Positions 21,456 to 30,701 of a DNA stretch of 40,751 nucleotides are shown one piece after another. The notes under the pieces are model-generated. The model searched no databases. It was not told the DNA's origin and worked only from the letters and a program-made list of their open reading frames with translations. The stretch spans positions 1 to 40,751 of IMG/VR virus record IMGVR_UViG_3300022751_000024; one strand, given 5' to 3'. Position 1 is the first letter of the stretch. Every line of letters starts with the position of its first letter. The translations under genes and the position numbers were made by a program. The DNA is from a virus.

Positions 21456-23122
21456 TGAATAACGTAACACAAGGAACAAAAGCTATACAAGGAATGATAG
21501 ACGGTATCAAGCTTGTAACTAATGCTATACGACCTACATATGGTCATAATGGTATCAACGTAGTAGTAGAAGCAGACCGATACCCATTTCACAAGGTAGC
21601 TAACGATGCTCAAACTATCATACAAGCTATTGAAACAGAAAACCCAGTACAAAATCGAGGACTTGGTTTCTTAAAAGAACTATCTGATAAGCAAAATGCA
21701 ACTTCGGGAGATGGTCGTAAAACCACATGTATCATAGCTGAAACCATACTTGAGGAGGGTTTTAAATCAGAACTTAAAGGAATGAACTTAAAGCGTGAAC
21801 TAGACGCTCTTATTCCTGTTATAGAGCAGAAGATTGACGAACATAAACGAGTTATAGATATAGATGAAGTACACAAGGTGGCAACAATTGCAGGTGAATC
21901 AGAATCAATCGGTAACCTTATAGGCTCAATCTACAAGACGATAGGTAAAGATGGAGTTATAACTGTAGAGGGTTCAGGTACATATGACGATGGTATCAAG
22001 TATATAGATGGTGTAAGGTTCAATGATTGTGGTTTCTTAAGTCCACTCATGGCTCACGATAAAGACTCTGACAAACACGGAGATACAGGTTCAAAGAAGA
22101 ATGAGAATGGTATGGAAACTATGGGAGATAAAGTTCTTACTAAAGCAGTCTATGAAAATCCACTCATCTTAGTAACGTATCAGAAAATGGAGAAGCAAGA
22201 ACACTTTGATACTATCCTTGGACTTATGGATAAGCACGGTAAAAAAGACCTTATTATCTTCACTCATGATATGGATAGTCGAGTGGCCCAAGTCCTACTA
22301 GACACCCATAAGCAAGAGATGTTCAACATTTGTATTATCAAAGCACCATCAGTATTCAGAATGGAAGTATTTGAAGACTTCGCAAAGGTAACAGGAGCTA
22401 CAGTTATATCAGACATCACAGGACTGGACTTAGCAGACTTGCCTATAGACCTTTCATTTTGTGGTACATGTTATAAAATTATAGTAGACAAGAACGAAAC
22501 AACTATTATCGGAACTCAAGATGTATCAGAACATATAGCCGAACTGAAAGCACAGAACACAGAACTAGCAAACATGCGTATTAAATGGCTATCAACAAAG
22601 ACAGCTGTACTTAAACTTGGAGCAAATAACGAGAGTGAGCTATCATACAGACGATTGAAGTGTGAAGATGCTGTAAATGCCTCACGATTAGCCCTACAAG
22701 ACGGCGTAGTGCAAGGAGGGGGTATAACCCTGTACAAAGTAGCTCACGAACTTCCAGACACTGTAGCAGGCGATATATTGCGAACGGCACTTATTGCTCC
22801 AGTATGCCAGATTATGACGAATGCGGGAGAAGCAAAAAAACCACTTATGATGTTTTCAGGAGCAGATAAACTAAAACTCAAAGATATAAATACTACAGGT
22901 GAAATAATAATGTTACCTGAAGGAGTAGAAATGAAGACACTACCTGACTACATGTTTGATATACCTGATACATTTGGAGATAATGTCCTTGACGCTTCAC
23001 TTGTAACTAAGAACGCTATTCGCAATGCAATATCACTCGCTTCAACAGTCCTTACTACAGGAGTAGTTATCACACTACCTCCAAAGGAGAAAGAATTACC
23101 AAATAAACCATTTACAATATAA
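21455..23122 (+). CDS. groEL: GroEL-like group I chaperonin (phage-encoded)
   Basis: 555 residues, close to the usual 548. Nucleotide-site residues are kept: KVANDAQ with Asp51, SGDGRKTT with Asp86 and KCEDAVNAS with Asp405 (E. coli 52, 87, 398), and GGG at 421-423. The usual GDGTTT is GDGRKTT. The apical domain carries an insertion of about 20 residues (roughly 199-232), rich in Asp, Lys and Asn. The C-terminus lacks the GGM repeat tail. It looks active as an ATPase. Its place directly ahead of terminase and capsid genes suggests folding of structural proteins. Phage GroEL genes are rare but known (for example Pseudomonas phage EL). Confidence 0.9.
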   Translation: MNNVTQGTKAIQGMIDGIKLVTNAIRPTYGHNGINVVVEADRYPFHKVANDAQTIIQAIETENPVQNRGLGFLKELSDKQNATSGDGRKTTCIIAETILEEGFKSELKGMNLKRELDALIPVIEQKIDEHKRVIDIDEVHKVATIAGESESIGNLIGSIYKTIGKDGVITVEGSGTYDDGIKYIDGVRFNDCGFLSPLMAHDKDSDKHGDTGSKKNENGMETMGDKVLTKAVYENPLILVTYQKMEKQEHFDTILGLMDKHGKKDLIIFTHDMDSRVAQVLLDTHKQEMFNICIIKAPSVFRMEVFEDFAKVTGATVISDITGLDLADLPIDLSFCGTCYKIIVDKNETTIIGTQDVSEHIAELKAQNTELANMRIKWLSTKTAVLKLGANNESELSYRRLKCEDAVNASRLALQDGVVQGGGITLYKVAHELPDTVAGDILRTALIAPVCQIMTNAGEAKKPLMMFSGADKLKLKDINTTGEIIMLPEGVEMKTLPDYMFDIPDTFGDNVLDASLVTKNAIRNAISLASTVLTTGVVITLPPKEKELPNKPFTI

Positions 23123-23280
23123 TGTTTAAGAAAAAAACATGTAATGCTTGCAATAAAAAGAGTTTCTTTGTAAAGATACGTCAATATGATGCTCCGACCG
23201 TATCAAAATACCCTATTACATCTAAAGGAGAACTCTGTAGACGATGTTATAAACAATTAAAGAAAATAATACCAAGATAA
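23122..23280 (+). CDS. Small zinc-ribbon protein (52 aa)
   Basis: The ATG overlaps the groEL stop (taATG). TCNACNKKSFF and LCRRCYKQLKK form a two-pair CxxC zinc ribbon with basic surroundings. Possibly nucleic-acid-binding. Confidence 0.55.
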   Translation: MFKKKTCNACNKKSFFVKIRQYDAPTVSKYPITSKGELCRRCYKQLKKIIPR

Positions 23281-23585
23281 TGAAAAAACAATCTAAAAAG
23301 ATATCACTAGACCTTACAAGAGAATCACTGCCTATTAACTCTGTAATGATGTACATGATAAGTCTATCAGACAAGGCAAAAAGAGATAATAAAGTAATGG
23401 AACACCTCAAGGTATCAGAAATCAATCACTTCATAGCTAGAACTAACAGAGGAGAACTCATGCTTCACTTACCTTATCAAGGAACTTCGGAAGACTATTG
23501 GTTTATACTAGACTCTGTAAGAGTAGACCCTGAAGCAAACAAGGAACTTATTAAAAGCTTTAATGGTATACTATACACACTATAA
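23280..23585 (+). CDS. Hypothetical protein (101 aa)
   Basis: Overlaps its neighbours by one base at each end (taATG). Helical with a mixed C-terminal half (WFILDSVRVDPEANKEL). No family. Confidence 0.55.
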   Translation: MKKQSKKISLDLTRESLPINSVMMYMISLSDKAKRDNKVMEHLKVSEINHFIARTNRGELMLHLPYQGTSEDYWFILDSVRVDPEANKELIKSFNGILYTL

Positions 23586-23731
23586 TGACTCCTATAAGAC
23601 TGCTTATAACAACCTTGTTGATTATATATTTAGTGTTTATTCTTATGGTGTATATAAATAATCATCAACATACTGACTGCATACCATATCGTAACGATGC
23701 ACAAGAATACAATCAATATGGCAGAAACTAA
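23585..23731 (+). CDS. Small membrane protein (48 aa)
   Basis: ATG 23585, stop 23729-23731. One helix at residues 4-24 (IRLLITTLLIIYLVFILMVY), then a polar tail with one Cys. Its end overlaps the terminase small subunit start by 14 bases. Confidence 0.5.
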   Translation: MTPIRLLITTLLIIYLVFILMVYINNHQHTDCIPYRNDAQEYNQYGRN

Positions 23732-24209
23732 CCCTAATGGAGCAAATGGAACAACATCAGACCCTAGAGAGCAAATAACATGGGATATTTATGTTGAAAA
23801 TCTAGCAAAAGGAATAGATAATGCTTATAAAAGTGCTATAGATGGAGGTTATGAAGATAGTAGTGCTAAACACATAACACTTAGACGATGGTTTATCGAA
23901 AGAAAAGAAAATCTAGAACGTCAAGACATGCTATCAGATGCAGAAAAAGTATTACGTAAAACATTAAGATACAATGTAGAAAGAACTAATAAAGAGACAG
24001 GAGAGACAGAGATAAAGACTGACTTACTTAGAATACAAACAGATGTGGCAAAGACAGTAGCAACTACACTAGGTAAAGATAAAGGATATTCAACTAGAGT
24101 AGAGAACACAGGAAAGAATGGACAGGATTTAATAAACACGGTATTAGTACATTTCTTAGATAAACAAGATGAACCCACAAATAACGATATCGATACCGAT
24201 AGAGTATAA
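23718..24209 (+). CDS. terS: Terminase small subunit (putative)
   Basis: 163 residues from ATG 23718, preferred to 23697 for its 'caatATGG' context. A helical N-terminal part with an HTH-like segment (SSAKHITLRRWFIE) is followed by a coiled oligomerisation region and an acidic C-terminus. It overlaps the large subunit gene by 41 bases. The assignment rests on position, size and a helical DNA-binding pattern; sequence signature is modest. Confidence 0.65.
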   Translation: MAETNPNGANGTTSDPREQITWDIYVENLAKGIDNAYKSAIDGGYEDSSAKHITLRRWFIERKENLERQDMLSDAEKVLRKTLRYNVERTNKETGETEIKTDLLRIQTDVAKTVATTLGKDKGYSTRVENTGKNGQDLINTVLVHFLDKQDEPTNNDIDTDRV

Positions 24210-25560
24210 AAGACTATTCGATACTGACTGGAGAGAGGTTGCAGTATGGGGAGGAAGATACTCAATGAAATCGCATAGTGTTGCGAGAGTTCTTCTAATT
24301 AGAGCAAGACAAAAGAAAATACGTATACTATGTTGTCGTGAATTCCAAAACTCAATAGCAGAATCATCACACCAATTATTATCTGACCTTATAAAGCAAT
24401 ATGGACTAAATGACTTTGAGATAACTGATAAGTCTATTGTAAATAAGATAACAGGCTCAGACTTTATCTTTAAAGGTCTATGGAATAACGAACAGTCATT
24501 AAAGTCTATTGAAGGTATTGATATAGCATGGGTAGAAGAAGCACAAACTATCACTAAGGCAAGTCTTGAAGTACTCACACCTACTATTCGTAAAGACGGT
24601 TCACAGATTATATATACATACAACCGATTGACAGTAAGTGACCCAGTACACGTAAGACTAGTTGAAGAGGGAAGACCTAACACGTTGTTAATAAACGTAA
24701 ACTATGATGTGGCCGATAAATATGGATTCTTGCCTGATGTCATAAAACAAGAGATTGAAGACGATAGACTGAAACGACCTATCTTGTACAAGCAGAAATG
24801 GTTAGGAGAGCCATATGTAAGTCCTAATGACTTGCTTTCACTGCTTATCCTTACGAAGTGTTTGAACCCTGATGTTAACTCCCAAGAGGGTAGAACTATA
24901 ATTGGTATGGATACAGGACATGACATCTACTACACACTCATGAACAAACAAGGAGTGTTCTATCATGGATATTGTCAAAGCCCTCAAGAAGTAAATGACC
25001 CTAACTATGACCCATATGATGAAATAGATAAACTTATGAGAAACAATCCTAGATGGGTACTTGTAGCTGACCAAGGAGGAGATTTGATTGGTATACGTAA
25101 AATGCAAGCTAAATACCCAGGTAGAGTATTCTTAGTATGGTTTGTTAAAGAAACAAAGACTAAACAGCTTATTCGTTGGGGAGAAGATACAGAACAAGGC
25201 AAAGTATTGGTAGATAGAAACAGAACCATTCAACTAGCAGTAGACCAACTAAACGAACAGCTCATAACCTTTAATGGAAGTAAGGAAGATTGGATGCCTT
25301 TCTTTGAACATTGCATGAACATATACCGTGTAAAAGAGATAACAGGTGATGAAAACGACCCACAATATGGATGGAGATGGGTGTGGAAGCGTAAAGGACC
25401 TGACCACTGGTTTATGTCTATGATATATGCCCTTGTAGGTATGGATAAATACGGAGGAGACTTAGCTCAAATTATTAACAACAACATAACATTTCATACT
25501 GGAAGTAATCCTAATGGAACTATGAATCCTGGTATGTTAAAATATGGTAGACCACTATAA
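24169..25560 (+). CDS. terL: Terminase large subunit
   Basis: 463 residues. ATPase domain: Walker A GGRYSMKS at 28-35 (a Tyr and a Met replace the usual small residues), Walker B IDIAWVEEAQ at 117-126, and a YNR motif near 151. Nuclease domain: IIGMDTG with Asp248, ADQGG with Asp301, and PDHWFMSMIYA with Asp412, a plausible RNase H-like metal triad. The pattern is that of PBSX/Terminase_3-type enzymes. Packaging motor and headful or site-specific cutting. The circularly permuted assembly fits headful packaging but does not prove it. Confidence 0.9.
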   Translation: MNPQITISIPIEYKRLFDTDWREVAVWGGRYSMKSHSVARVLLIRARQKKIRILCCREFQNSIAESSHQLLSDLIKQYGLNDFEITDKSIVNKITGSDFIFKGLWNNEQSLKSIEGIDIAWVEEAQTITKASLEVLTPTIRKDGSQIIYTYNRLTVSDPVHVRLVEEGRPNTLLINVNYDVADKYGFLPDVIKQEIEDDRLKRPILYKQKWLGEPYVSPNDLLSLLILTKCLNPDVNSQEGRTIIGMDTGHDIYYTLMNKQGVFYHGYCQSPQEVNDPNYDPYDEIDKLMRNNPRWVLVADQGGDLIGIRKMQAKYPGRVFLVWFVKETKTKQLIRWGEDTEQGKVLVDRNRTIQLAVDQLNEQLITFNGSKEDWMPFFEHCMNIYRVKEITGDENDPQYGWRWVWKRKGPDHWFMSMIYALVGMDKYGGDLAQIINNNITFHTGSNPNGTMNPGMLKYGRPL

Positions 25561-25565
25561 AATAT

Positions 25566-25922
25566 ATGAATAACAAAAAGTTTAGAGCATGGGATAAAGG
25601 AGTACAAAGGATGTTTTATCTGGGAGATATTCATGATATCTTAAAACAGCAGCAAACTATGTCAGATGAGAACTGGCTTTTAAACACAGAACATGTACTG
25701 ATGAATAGTACATGTCTCAAAGATAAAAATGGTGTAGAGATATATGAGGGTGATATTGTTGCAGAATGTAGAGCTGTTGGAGGAGGTTCTGAAATACAAG
25801 AAGTTAAATATTCAGATGGAGGATTTAATCCATTTTGTGTGTATCAATGGGAATGTTCTGAAGACCCAAATAATGTAGTAGTAATTGGGAACATTTATCA
25901 AAATCCAGAACTTATAAAATGA
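25566..25922 (+). CDS. YopX family protein
   Basis: 118 residues. KFRAWDKGVQRMFYLG at the N-terminus, the central NSTCLKDKNGVEIYEGDIV block and the VVVIGNIYQNPELI end are the conserved pieces of the YopX family, common in phages with unknown function. The position between terminase and portal is unusual for it. Overlaps the next gene by 4 bases. Confidence 0.8.
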   Translation: MNNKKFRAWDKGVQRMFYLGDIHDILKQQQTMSDENWLLNTEHVLMNSTCLKDKNGVEIYEGDIVAECRAVGGGSEIQEVKYSDGGFNPFCVYQWECSEDPNNVVVIGNIYQNPELIK

Positions 25923-26113
25923 TACCAGTATACATGACAAAAGAAGAAGCAGAGAAGTTCTTGGTGTTTCAAAAGCATTATGATTTTTTTCTGCAATTAG
26001 ACCAACATAGAATATTTGATATAAACTTTGGTAAAGTTACTCTTAACTTTGCGTTTAAGACACTCCAGAACATAGTCAAGGAAGAGATGGTTTACAGAAA
26101 ACTTGACAAGTAA
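25919..26113 (+). CDS. Small hypothetical protein (64 aa)
   Basis: Helical and acidic at the start (YMTKEEAEKFLVFQ), no recognised motif. The strong late promoter at 26103 lies within its last codons. Confidence 0.55.
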   Translation: MIPVYMTKEEAEKFLVFQKHYDFFLQLDQHRIFDINFGKVTLNFAFKTLQNIVKEEMVYRKLDK

Positions 26114-26130
26114 TTTATATAGCATATAAT
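26103..26130 (+). promoter_or_regulatory. Strong consensus promoter ahead of the portal gene
   Basis: TTGACA (26103-26108), 16-base spacer, perfect TATAAT (26125-26130). The best sigma70-type promoter in the window. Transcription would start near 26137, 80 bases before the portal start. Confidence 0.8.
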
Positions 26131-26170
26131 TAAATCACAACACAATAAATAACTCAAACCAAACATATGG

Positions 26171-26208
26171 CGAGTATTCCCTAAAAAGGAGTATTCGTCT
26201 TTTGTTTT
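26171..26208 (+). terminator. Leader terminator/attenuator between promoter and portal
   Basis: A 10-bp stem with two G-T pairs (26171-26180 with 26188-26197), loop CTAAAAA, then TCTTTTGTTTT. It is only about 35 bases after the promoter and 10 before the portal start, so transcripts may stop here unless antitermination occurs. A five-codon frame (ATG at 26166: M-A-S-I-P-stop) overlaps the stem and could act as a leader peptide. Confidence 0.65.
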
Positions 26209-26217
26209 ATACAAATC

Positions 26218-28041
26218 ATGAACGAAGATTCATTCATCAAAAACATAGAAGGAGTATCAAGTCTTGTTAATAGCGAGACGAATAAGACTTATTCTACTAC
26301 AGAGTTAGAAGATGGGGTTATTGGTCAGCCTATAAATGCACTCAAGTTAAACATGGATGATGAAGAGCTTGTACGATTATCTAAAGAATGGGAACTTATA
26401 TCAAAGAACTACAATAAGCAAGTAGAGGGACGACAGAATAATAACCTTAAATATTACCTAGGACGACAGATTGATAATCCTAATGATAAAGTGGTAGCAT
26501 CTAACCTTATCTTTGAGGCAGAAGAAACCTTTATACCACAAGCTCTTTCACGTAATCCTGACCCAGTAGTGTGGAGCGATGATTCTAAAGAGGGGCAAGA
26601 AGCATCTAATCAAATTAAGACAATGCTTCAGTACAAGGCTCATACACTTGGACTACGAGGTAAGCTTGGAGTAATGGTACGTCACTGGTCTGTTTACTTT
26701 ATTGGTATAAAGAAATACGGATGGAGTATAGAAGATAATGATATTAAGGATGAGATACGAAAGCCAAAGAACTTTCTCCTGTCACCTAAGGCATGGATTG
26801 ATGAATTTGGTAACTATGTAGGTGGACCACTTGGAGAAATGATTGATTCTACAGCAGAGGAATTAATTAAACTATATCCTGAACATAAGACATACATCAC
26901 TCTTAAGGTAGATGCAAAGTTAGGTACTGAAGTTGTACGAACAGAGTGGTGGACTGATGAGTATTGCTTCGTGAAGTTCGGAGAAAAGATACTTGATAAG
27001 TATAAAAACCCTTTCTTCAACTACGAAACAAAGGAGCATGATATGTTTGGTACTGAAACTGTTACACCAGCTAAGAACCATTTTAATAAGCCACGAATGC
27101 CGTATACGTTCTTGTCAGTATTCTCACTACAAGAAGCACCTCACGATGTAACAAGTCTTATCGAGCAGTCTATTCCTAATCAAGATAGAATTACTGAACG
27201 AGATATACAAATCAGTAAGAACCTACGAGCAGGTAACAACGCCATTGTCCTGTCAGGTCAGTCTTTCAACAGTGAAACCGCTCATCAGGCTGCACTTGCT
27301 ATTGAAATGGGTCACCCTATCCTTTCACCTGATGGGAATACAGACGCTGTAAAACGCCTACCAGCGAACGATATTCCTAGTGCTGTATTCAACTCACAAG
27401 AAAATGATAAAGAGGCTCTACGGGGCATATTTGGCACTTCAGGGCTATCTGCGGTGACACAAGACGAGAATACAACAGCTAGAGGAATGATTCTCAACCA
27501 ATCACATGATTCTTCACGTATTGGAGGAGGTATTGGAGAAGCTATTGAACGAGTAGCAGATACAACATTTAACTGGTATCTACAACTCATGATGGTGTTC
27601 TATGATGAACCTCACTATGCGTCAATGATTGGTAACGGTAGAGCAGTAACATATGTAGCAATAGTAAACTCTGACATTAATCGACACTTCAACATCAAGG
27701 TAGAACCTGATTCAATGAAGCCTAAAGATGAGATTTCAGAACAGAACCTAGCAGTAGAATTATGGCAGCAGAAAGCTCTTGACCCTATATCCCTATTTCA
27801 AAAGATGAATTACCCCGACCCAATGGACACAGCAAAGAAAGTAGCTCTATGGACAACAAACCCACAACTGTATATGCAGATGTACTTCCCTGAACAGCCC
27901 GTAGCTCCCGATAGTGCGAACCCTGAAGTAGGAGGACAACCACAACCAATACCAGCAGATACACAAACGGGACTATCAGCACCACCTGCAAGTGCATCAT
28001 TATCAAATGTTCCAATAAATAGCATGGCAACGCCACAATAA
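26218..28041 (+). CDS. Portal protein
   Basis: 607 residues. The N-terminal half has NNLKYYLGRQIDNP, VASNLIFEAEETFIPQAL and the YFIGIKKYGWSI block; the middle has NQDRITERDIQISKNLRAGNNAIV and a GTSGLSAVTQDENTTARGM segment with a helical stem. These fit a portal ring subunit of the large phage type. It directly follows the terminase and precedes the scaffold gene. The C-terminus is a Pro/Gln-rich tail. No protease or head-morphogenesis gene lies next to it. Confidence 0.8.
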   Translation: MNEDSFIKNIEGVSSLVNSETNKTYSTTELEDGVIGQPINALKLNMDDEELVRLSKEWELISKNYNKQVEGRQNNNLKYYLGRQIDNPNDKVVASNLIFEAEETFIPQALSRNPDPVVWSDDSKEGQEASNQIKTMLQYKAHTLGLRGKLGVMVRHWSVYFIGIKKYGWSIEDNDIKDEIRKPKNFLLSPKAWIDEFGNYVGGPLGEMIDSTAEELIKLYPEHKTYITLKVDAKLGTEVVRTEWWTDEYCFVKFGEKILDKYKNPFFNYETKEHDMFGTETVTPAKNHFNKPRMPYTFLSVFSLQEAPHDVTSLIEQSIPNQDRITERDIQISKNLRAGNNAIVLSGQSFNSETAHQAALAIEMGHPILSPDGNTDAVKRLPANDIPSAVFNSQENDKEALRGIFGTSGLSAVTQDENTTARGMILNQSHDSSRIGGGIGEAIERVADTTFNWYLQLMMVFYDEPHYASMIGNGRAVTYVAIVNSDINRHFNIKVEPDSMKPKDEISEQNLAVELWQQKALDPISLFQKMNYPDPMDTAKKVALWTTNPQLYMQMYFPEQPVAPDSANPEVGGQPQPIPADTQTGLSAPPASASLSNVPINSMATPQ

Positions 28042-28042
28042 T

Positions 28043-28237
28043 ATGAAACAATCTACACTCGACAAAGCATTAAATAGCAAGAAGACACAATTAGGTGTTG
28101 GATTTGGTGGAGAACCTGAGTCAAAGAAAAAACTACCACCTGCACCTTCTATGAGAGGAGTTCCAATGCGAAACGATGCTCAAGCTTACGACCAATATCC
28201 GAAATCTAGGGCACTTGTAAAAGCAAAATTGAAGTAA
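28043..28237 (+). CDS. Small basic protein after the portal (64 aa)
   Basis: Lys/Pro/Gly-rich and disordered-looking (GFGGEPESKKKLPPAP). Starts 1 base after the portal stop. Small proteins of this kind often occur between portal and scaffold genes in short-tailed phages; role unknown. Confidence 0.55.
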   Translation: MKQSTLDKALNSKKTQLGVGFGGEPESKKKLPPAPSMRGVPMRNDAQAYDQYPKSRALVKAKLK

Positions 28238-28262
28238 ACTTCACGACCTGTTCCTAGGCTAT

Positions 28263-28331
28263 GTCGCTAAAGATAAAGTCCGACTCACACATTTAACAAT
28301 AATATAGGCCTTCCTGCTTGAGCCTGAATCA
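28263..28331 (+). promoter_or_regulatory. Structured leader element, copy 1 (before scaffold)
   Basis: GTCG/CGAC can enclose 28267-28280, and AGGC/GCCT bracket 28306-28325. The 3' part (AGGCCTTCCTG ... CCTGAATCA, ending at 28331) resembles the element at 32138-32159 before another structural gene. It ends 15 bases before the scaffold start. Function unknown. Confidence 0.4.
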
Positions 28332-28346
28332 ACTTGCAAACATATT

Positions 28347-29117
28347 ATGGAAAATGAACTCGATAAATTCTTAGCAGAAAATAAAGAAACTTTAGATAAG
28401 GTTATTGAACCTGAACAAAAAGAACTCTATGACTTTTCTGAAAAGAAAAAACCTGAACCTGAAGTAGAAGTATCTGAAATAGAAGAAGAGACTGTAAAGA
28501 AAGTCCCTTTTAATAAAGATGAGAAACTACAAAGATATATAGAAAAGCAAGTTTCAAAAAAACTAGCTGAATATGAACCAAAGGTTCAGACAGCTCCTTT
28601 ACAAACTACAGATGAAGTTGACCCTCTTACAGAAGTACTTACTCGAATTATCGGTAATGACACACCCGAAAAACTATCTGCAATCAAGGACTTTAAAAAG
28701 ACACTTGAAGGTAGAGAAGAGAGAGTCAGACAAGAAGCTCTAAACGATATACAATCTCGTGTTGATTCAGAGAAACAGGCAGAAGTACAAGCCCTAGAGG
28801 AAGTATCTAATGCACTCGACGATATAGAAGATACCTTCAACGTCGACCTGACAAACAACACTAAATTGCGTAATGGATTCTTGGACTTCATGGGTAAGAT
28901 TTCACCAAAGGATGCAAACGGAAACATCATTGCGTATTCCGATTTCAATGAAGCATTCAAAACCTTTAAAGAAATGAACAAAGCACCGTCTAATGACAGA
29001 GCTAAAGACCTCGCCAGTAAATCAATGTCTAATCAAACAACGATTAAGCCAGCTGAACAATCAGTTAACTCATTCGATGATTTCGATAAGTGGGCAGAGT
29101 CATTACAAATAAATTAA
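28347..29117 (+). CDS. Scaffolding protein
   Basis: 256 residues, highly charged, nearly all helix and coiled coil with an acidic first half (EEVEVSEIEEE) and no catalytic residues. Its place directly before the major capsid gene fits a scaffold that guides head assembly and leaves or is cut out. No protease motif is seen. Confidence 0.75.
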   Translation: MENELDKFLAENKETLDKVIEPEQKELYDFSEKKKPEPEVEVSEIEEETVKKVPFNKDEKLQRYIEKQVSKKLAEYEPKVQTAPLQTTDEVDPLTEVLTRIIGNDTPEKLSAIKDFKKTLEGREERVRQEALNDIQSRVDSEKQAEVQALEEVSNALDDIEDTFNVDLTNNTKLRNGFLDFMGKISPKDANGNIIAYSDFNEAFKTFKEMNKAPSNDRAKDLASKSMSNQTTIKPAEQSVNSFDDFDKWAESLQIN

Positions 29118-29136
29118 CAATTAACATTAAAAAATT

Positions 29137-30159
29137 ATGCTTCCAGACGCAAATATATTAACTACGGTTAATAACTATCTAGGTAACTCTTGGGTTGACC
29201 AAGTGCTACGAGATAACAAATTCTTTGGAGAAGTATTGTCAAATACAAAAGATTTCAAAGCAGGACTTATGAACTTTCCTATGAAATATCAGAAAGGTAA
29301 CGCTTCAGTTTCTTTTAACGGATTTGACCAACTTCCAACTTCGCAGCAACCTGTATCAGTTAACATGACTTTCTATCCTACATTCGTTGCTACAAACGTA
29401 GCCCTATCAGGAACAGACCTTTCAGTTAACAAAACACAAATGCAAACTATCGACCTTATGAAAGTAACTATGGCTTCACGAGCACAAGATGCTGCTGATG
29501 ACGTTGGTAACTACTTCCAAGGTAATGGTATCGGTAAAGACCCATCAGGTCTTGGAAATATCGTTGACGATGGTACAGTAGCTTCAACATACGGAGGACT
29601 TTCACGAGCAACTTACACTGGCCTAAACGCTACAGTAACAGCTTCAGGAGGAACTATCTCACTATTGAAGGTACGACAATTAGCAAACAGTATTACAGAT
29701 GGTAGTGTAGAACCTACATTCGCTATCACAGACTATACAACTTGGTCATACTTCGAGCAGCTTCTAATGCCATTCCAGATGAATATGTATAACACATTCA
29801 ACGGAAAAGCAGAGAATGCTTCAACAGGTTATCAGGGTCTATACTGGGATGGTCTTAACATCAAACGAGATAAAAAGATTACTACAGGTAACTTCTATCT
29901 ATTGAACATGAATTATCTAAAGTTCTATGGTCTAAAATACTATGATGGAGAAAGTGTAACATTGTCATCTAAACTCATTATCGGAAACATCTATGAGAAT
30001 GGTTATGACAGAGCAAATGCTAATAAGGCATTTACATGGACAGGATTCATCAAACCTTACAACCAAGCGGCAGTAAACGGATTCATGATTATGGGAGGAC
30101 AACTTCTTTCTACAAACCCATGGAGAAATGGAAAGCTAACAGGTGTAACAGGAATCTAA
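29137..30159 (+). CDS. Major capsid protein
   Basis: 340 residues. Length, mixed alpha/beta composition, and position after the scaffold point to an HK97-fold coat protein. An Ala/Gln/Asp helix (SRAQDAADDVGNYFQ, about 108-122) reads as a spine helix, and a beta-rich region with LLMPFQMNMYNTFNG follows. The start is close to the mature N-terminus, so no large pro-region is evident. It has Ile/Asn/Tyr-rich C-terminal strands. Confidence 0.8.
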   Translation: MLPDANILTTVNNYLGNSWVDQVLRDNKFFGEVLSNTKDFKAGLMNFPMKYQKGNASVSFNGFDQLPTSQQPVSVNMTFYPTFVATNVALSGTDLSVNKTQMQTIDLMKVTMASRAQDAADDVGNYFQGNGIGKDPSGLGNIVDDGTVASTYGGLSRATYTGLNATVTASGGTISLLKVRQLANSITDGSVEPTFAITDYTTWSYFEQLLMPFQMNMYNTFNGKAENASTGYQGLYWDGLNIKRDKKITTGNFYLLNMNYLKFYGLKYYDGESVTLSSKLIIGNIYENGYDRANANKAFTWTGFIKPYNQAAVNGFMIMGGQLLSTNPWRNGKLTGVTGI

Positions 30160-30196
30160 TCTGATTACTAATTATTAACTAATCAAATTAAAAACC

Positions 30197-30676
30197 ATGG
30201 CATTATTACTAGAACAATATCTACCAGTAGTATCAATTAACGGTCTAAATACTAACAAAGCAACAGTTCTCGGTAGTACATTGACAGTAACTGGAGCAAC
30301 TACTTTCTCAAGTACAGTTGCAACAGGTGCTCAAACTATCACAGGAACGCTTTCAGTATCAGGACTTACAACACTCACTGGAGGATTACAAGGTGGAACA
30401 CAGGCACTTTCAGGAGCAGGAGCAGTTAACCTAACTACTCTTACAACTAAAGTAACTTCTACAGGTGCTAACGCACTTACACTTGCTGACGGAACTGATG
30501 GACAAGTGAAGATTATCGCTATGGTAGTAGACGGAGGTGATGCAACACTCACACCAACTACTAAAACAGGATACTCAACAATTGTCTTCAATGATGCAGG
30601 AGATGGAGTAGTCCTTGTGTTTACAACAACAACAGGATGGATTGTAGTAGCCAATAACGGAGCTACAATTTCATAA
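30197..30676 (+). CDS. Beta-rich capsid decoration-like protein (159 aa)
   Basis: Thr/Val/Gly/Ala-rich with repeated short strands (LTVTGATTFSSTVATG, LSVSGLTTLTGGL). It follows the capsid gene, where head decoration proteins often lie. The repeated LTVTG pattern is also like a fibre shaft, so a fibre role cannot be excluded. Confidence 0.6.
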   Translation: MALLLEQYLPVVSINGLNTNKATVLGSTLTVTGATTFSSTVATGAQTITGTLSVSGLTTLTGGLQGGTQALSGAGAVNLTTLTTKVTSTGANALTLADGTDGQVKIIAMVVDGGDATLTPTTKTGYSTIVFNDAGDGVVLVFTTTTGWIVVANNGATIS

Positions 30677-30701
30677 TTATCAATTAAATTAAAAACATAT
30701 T

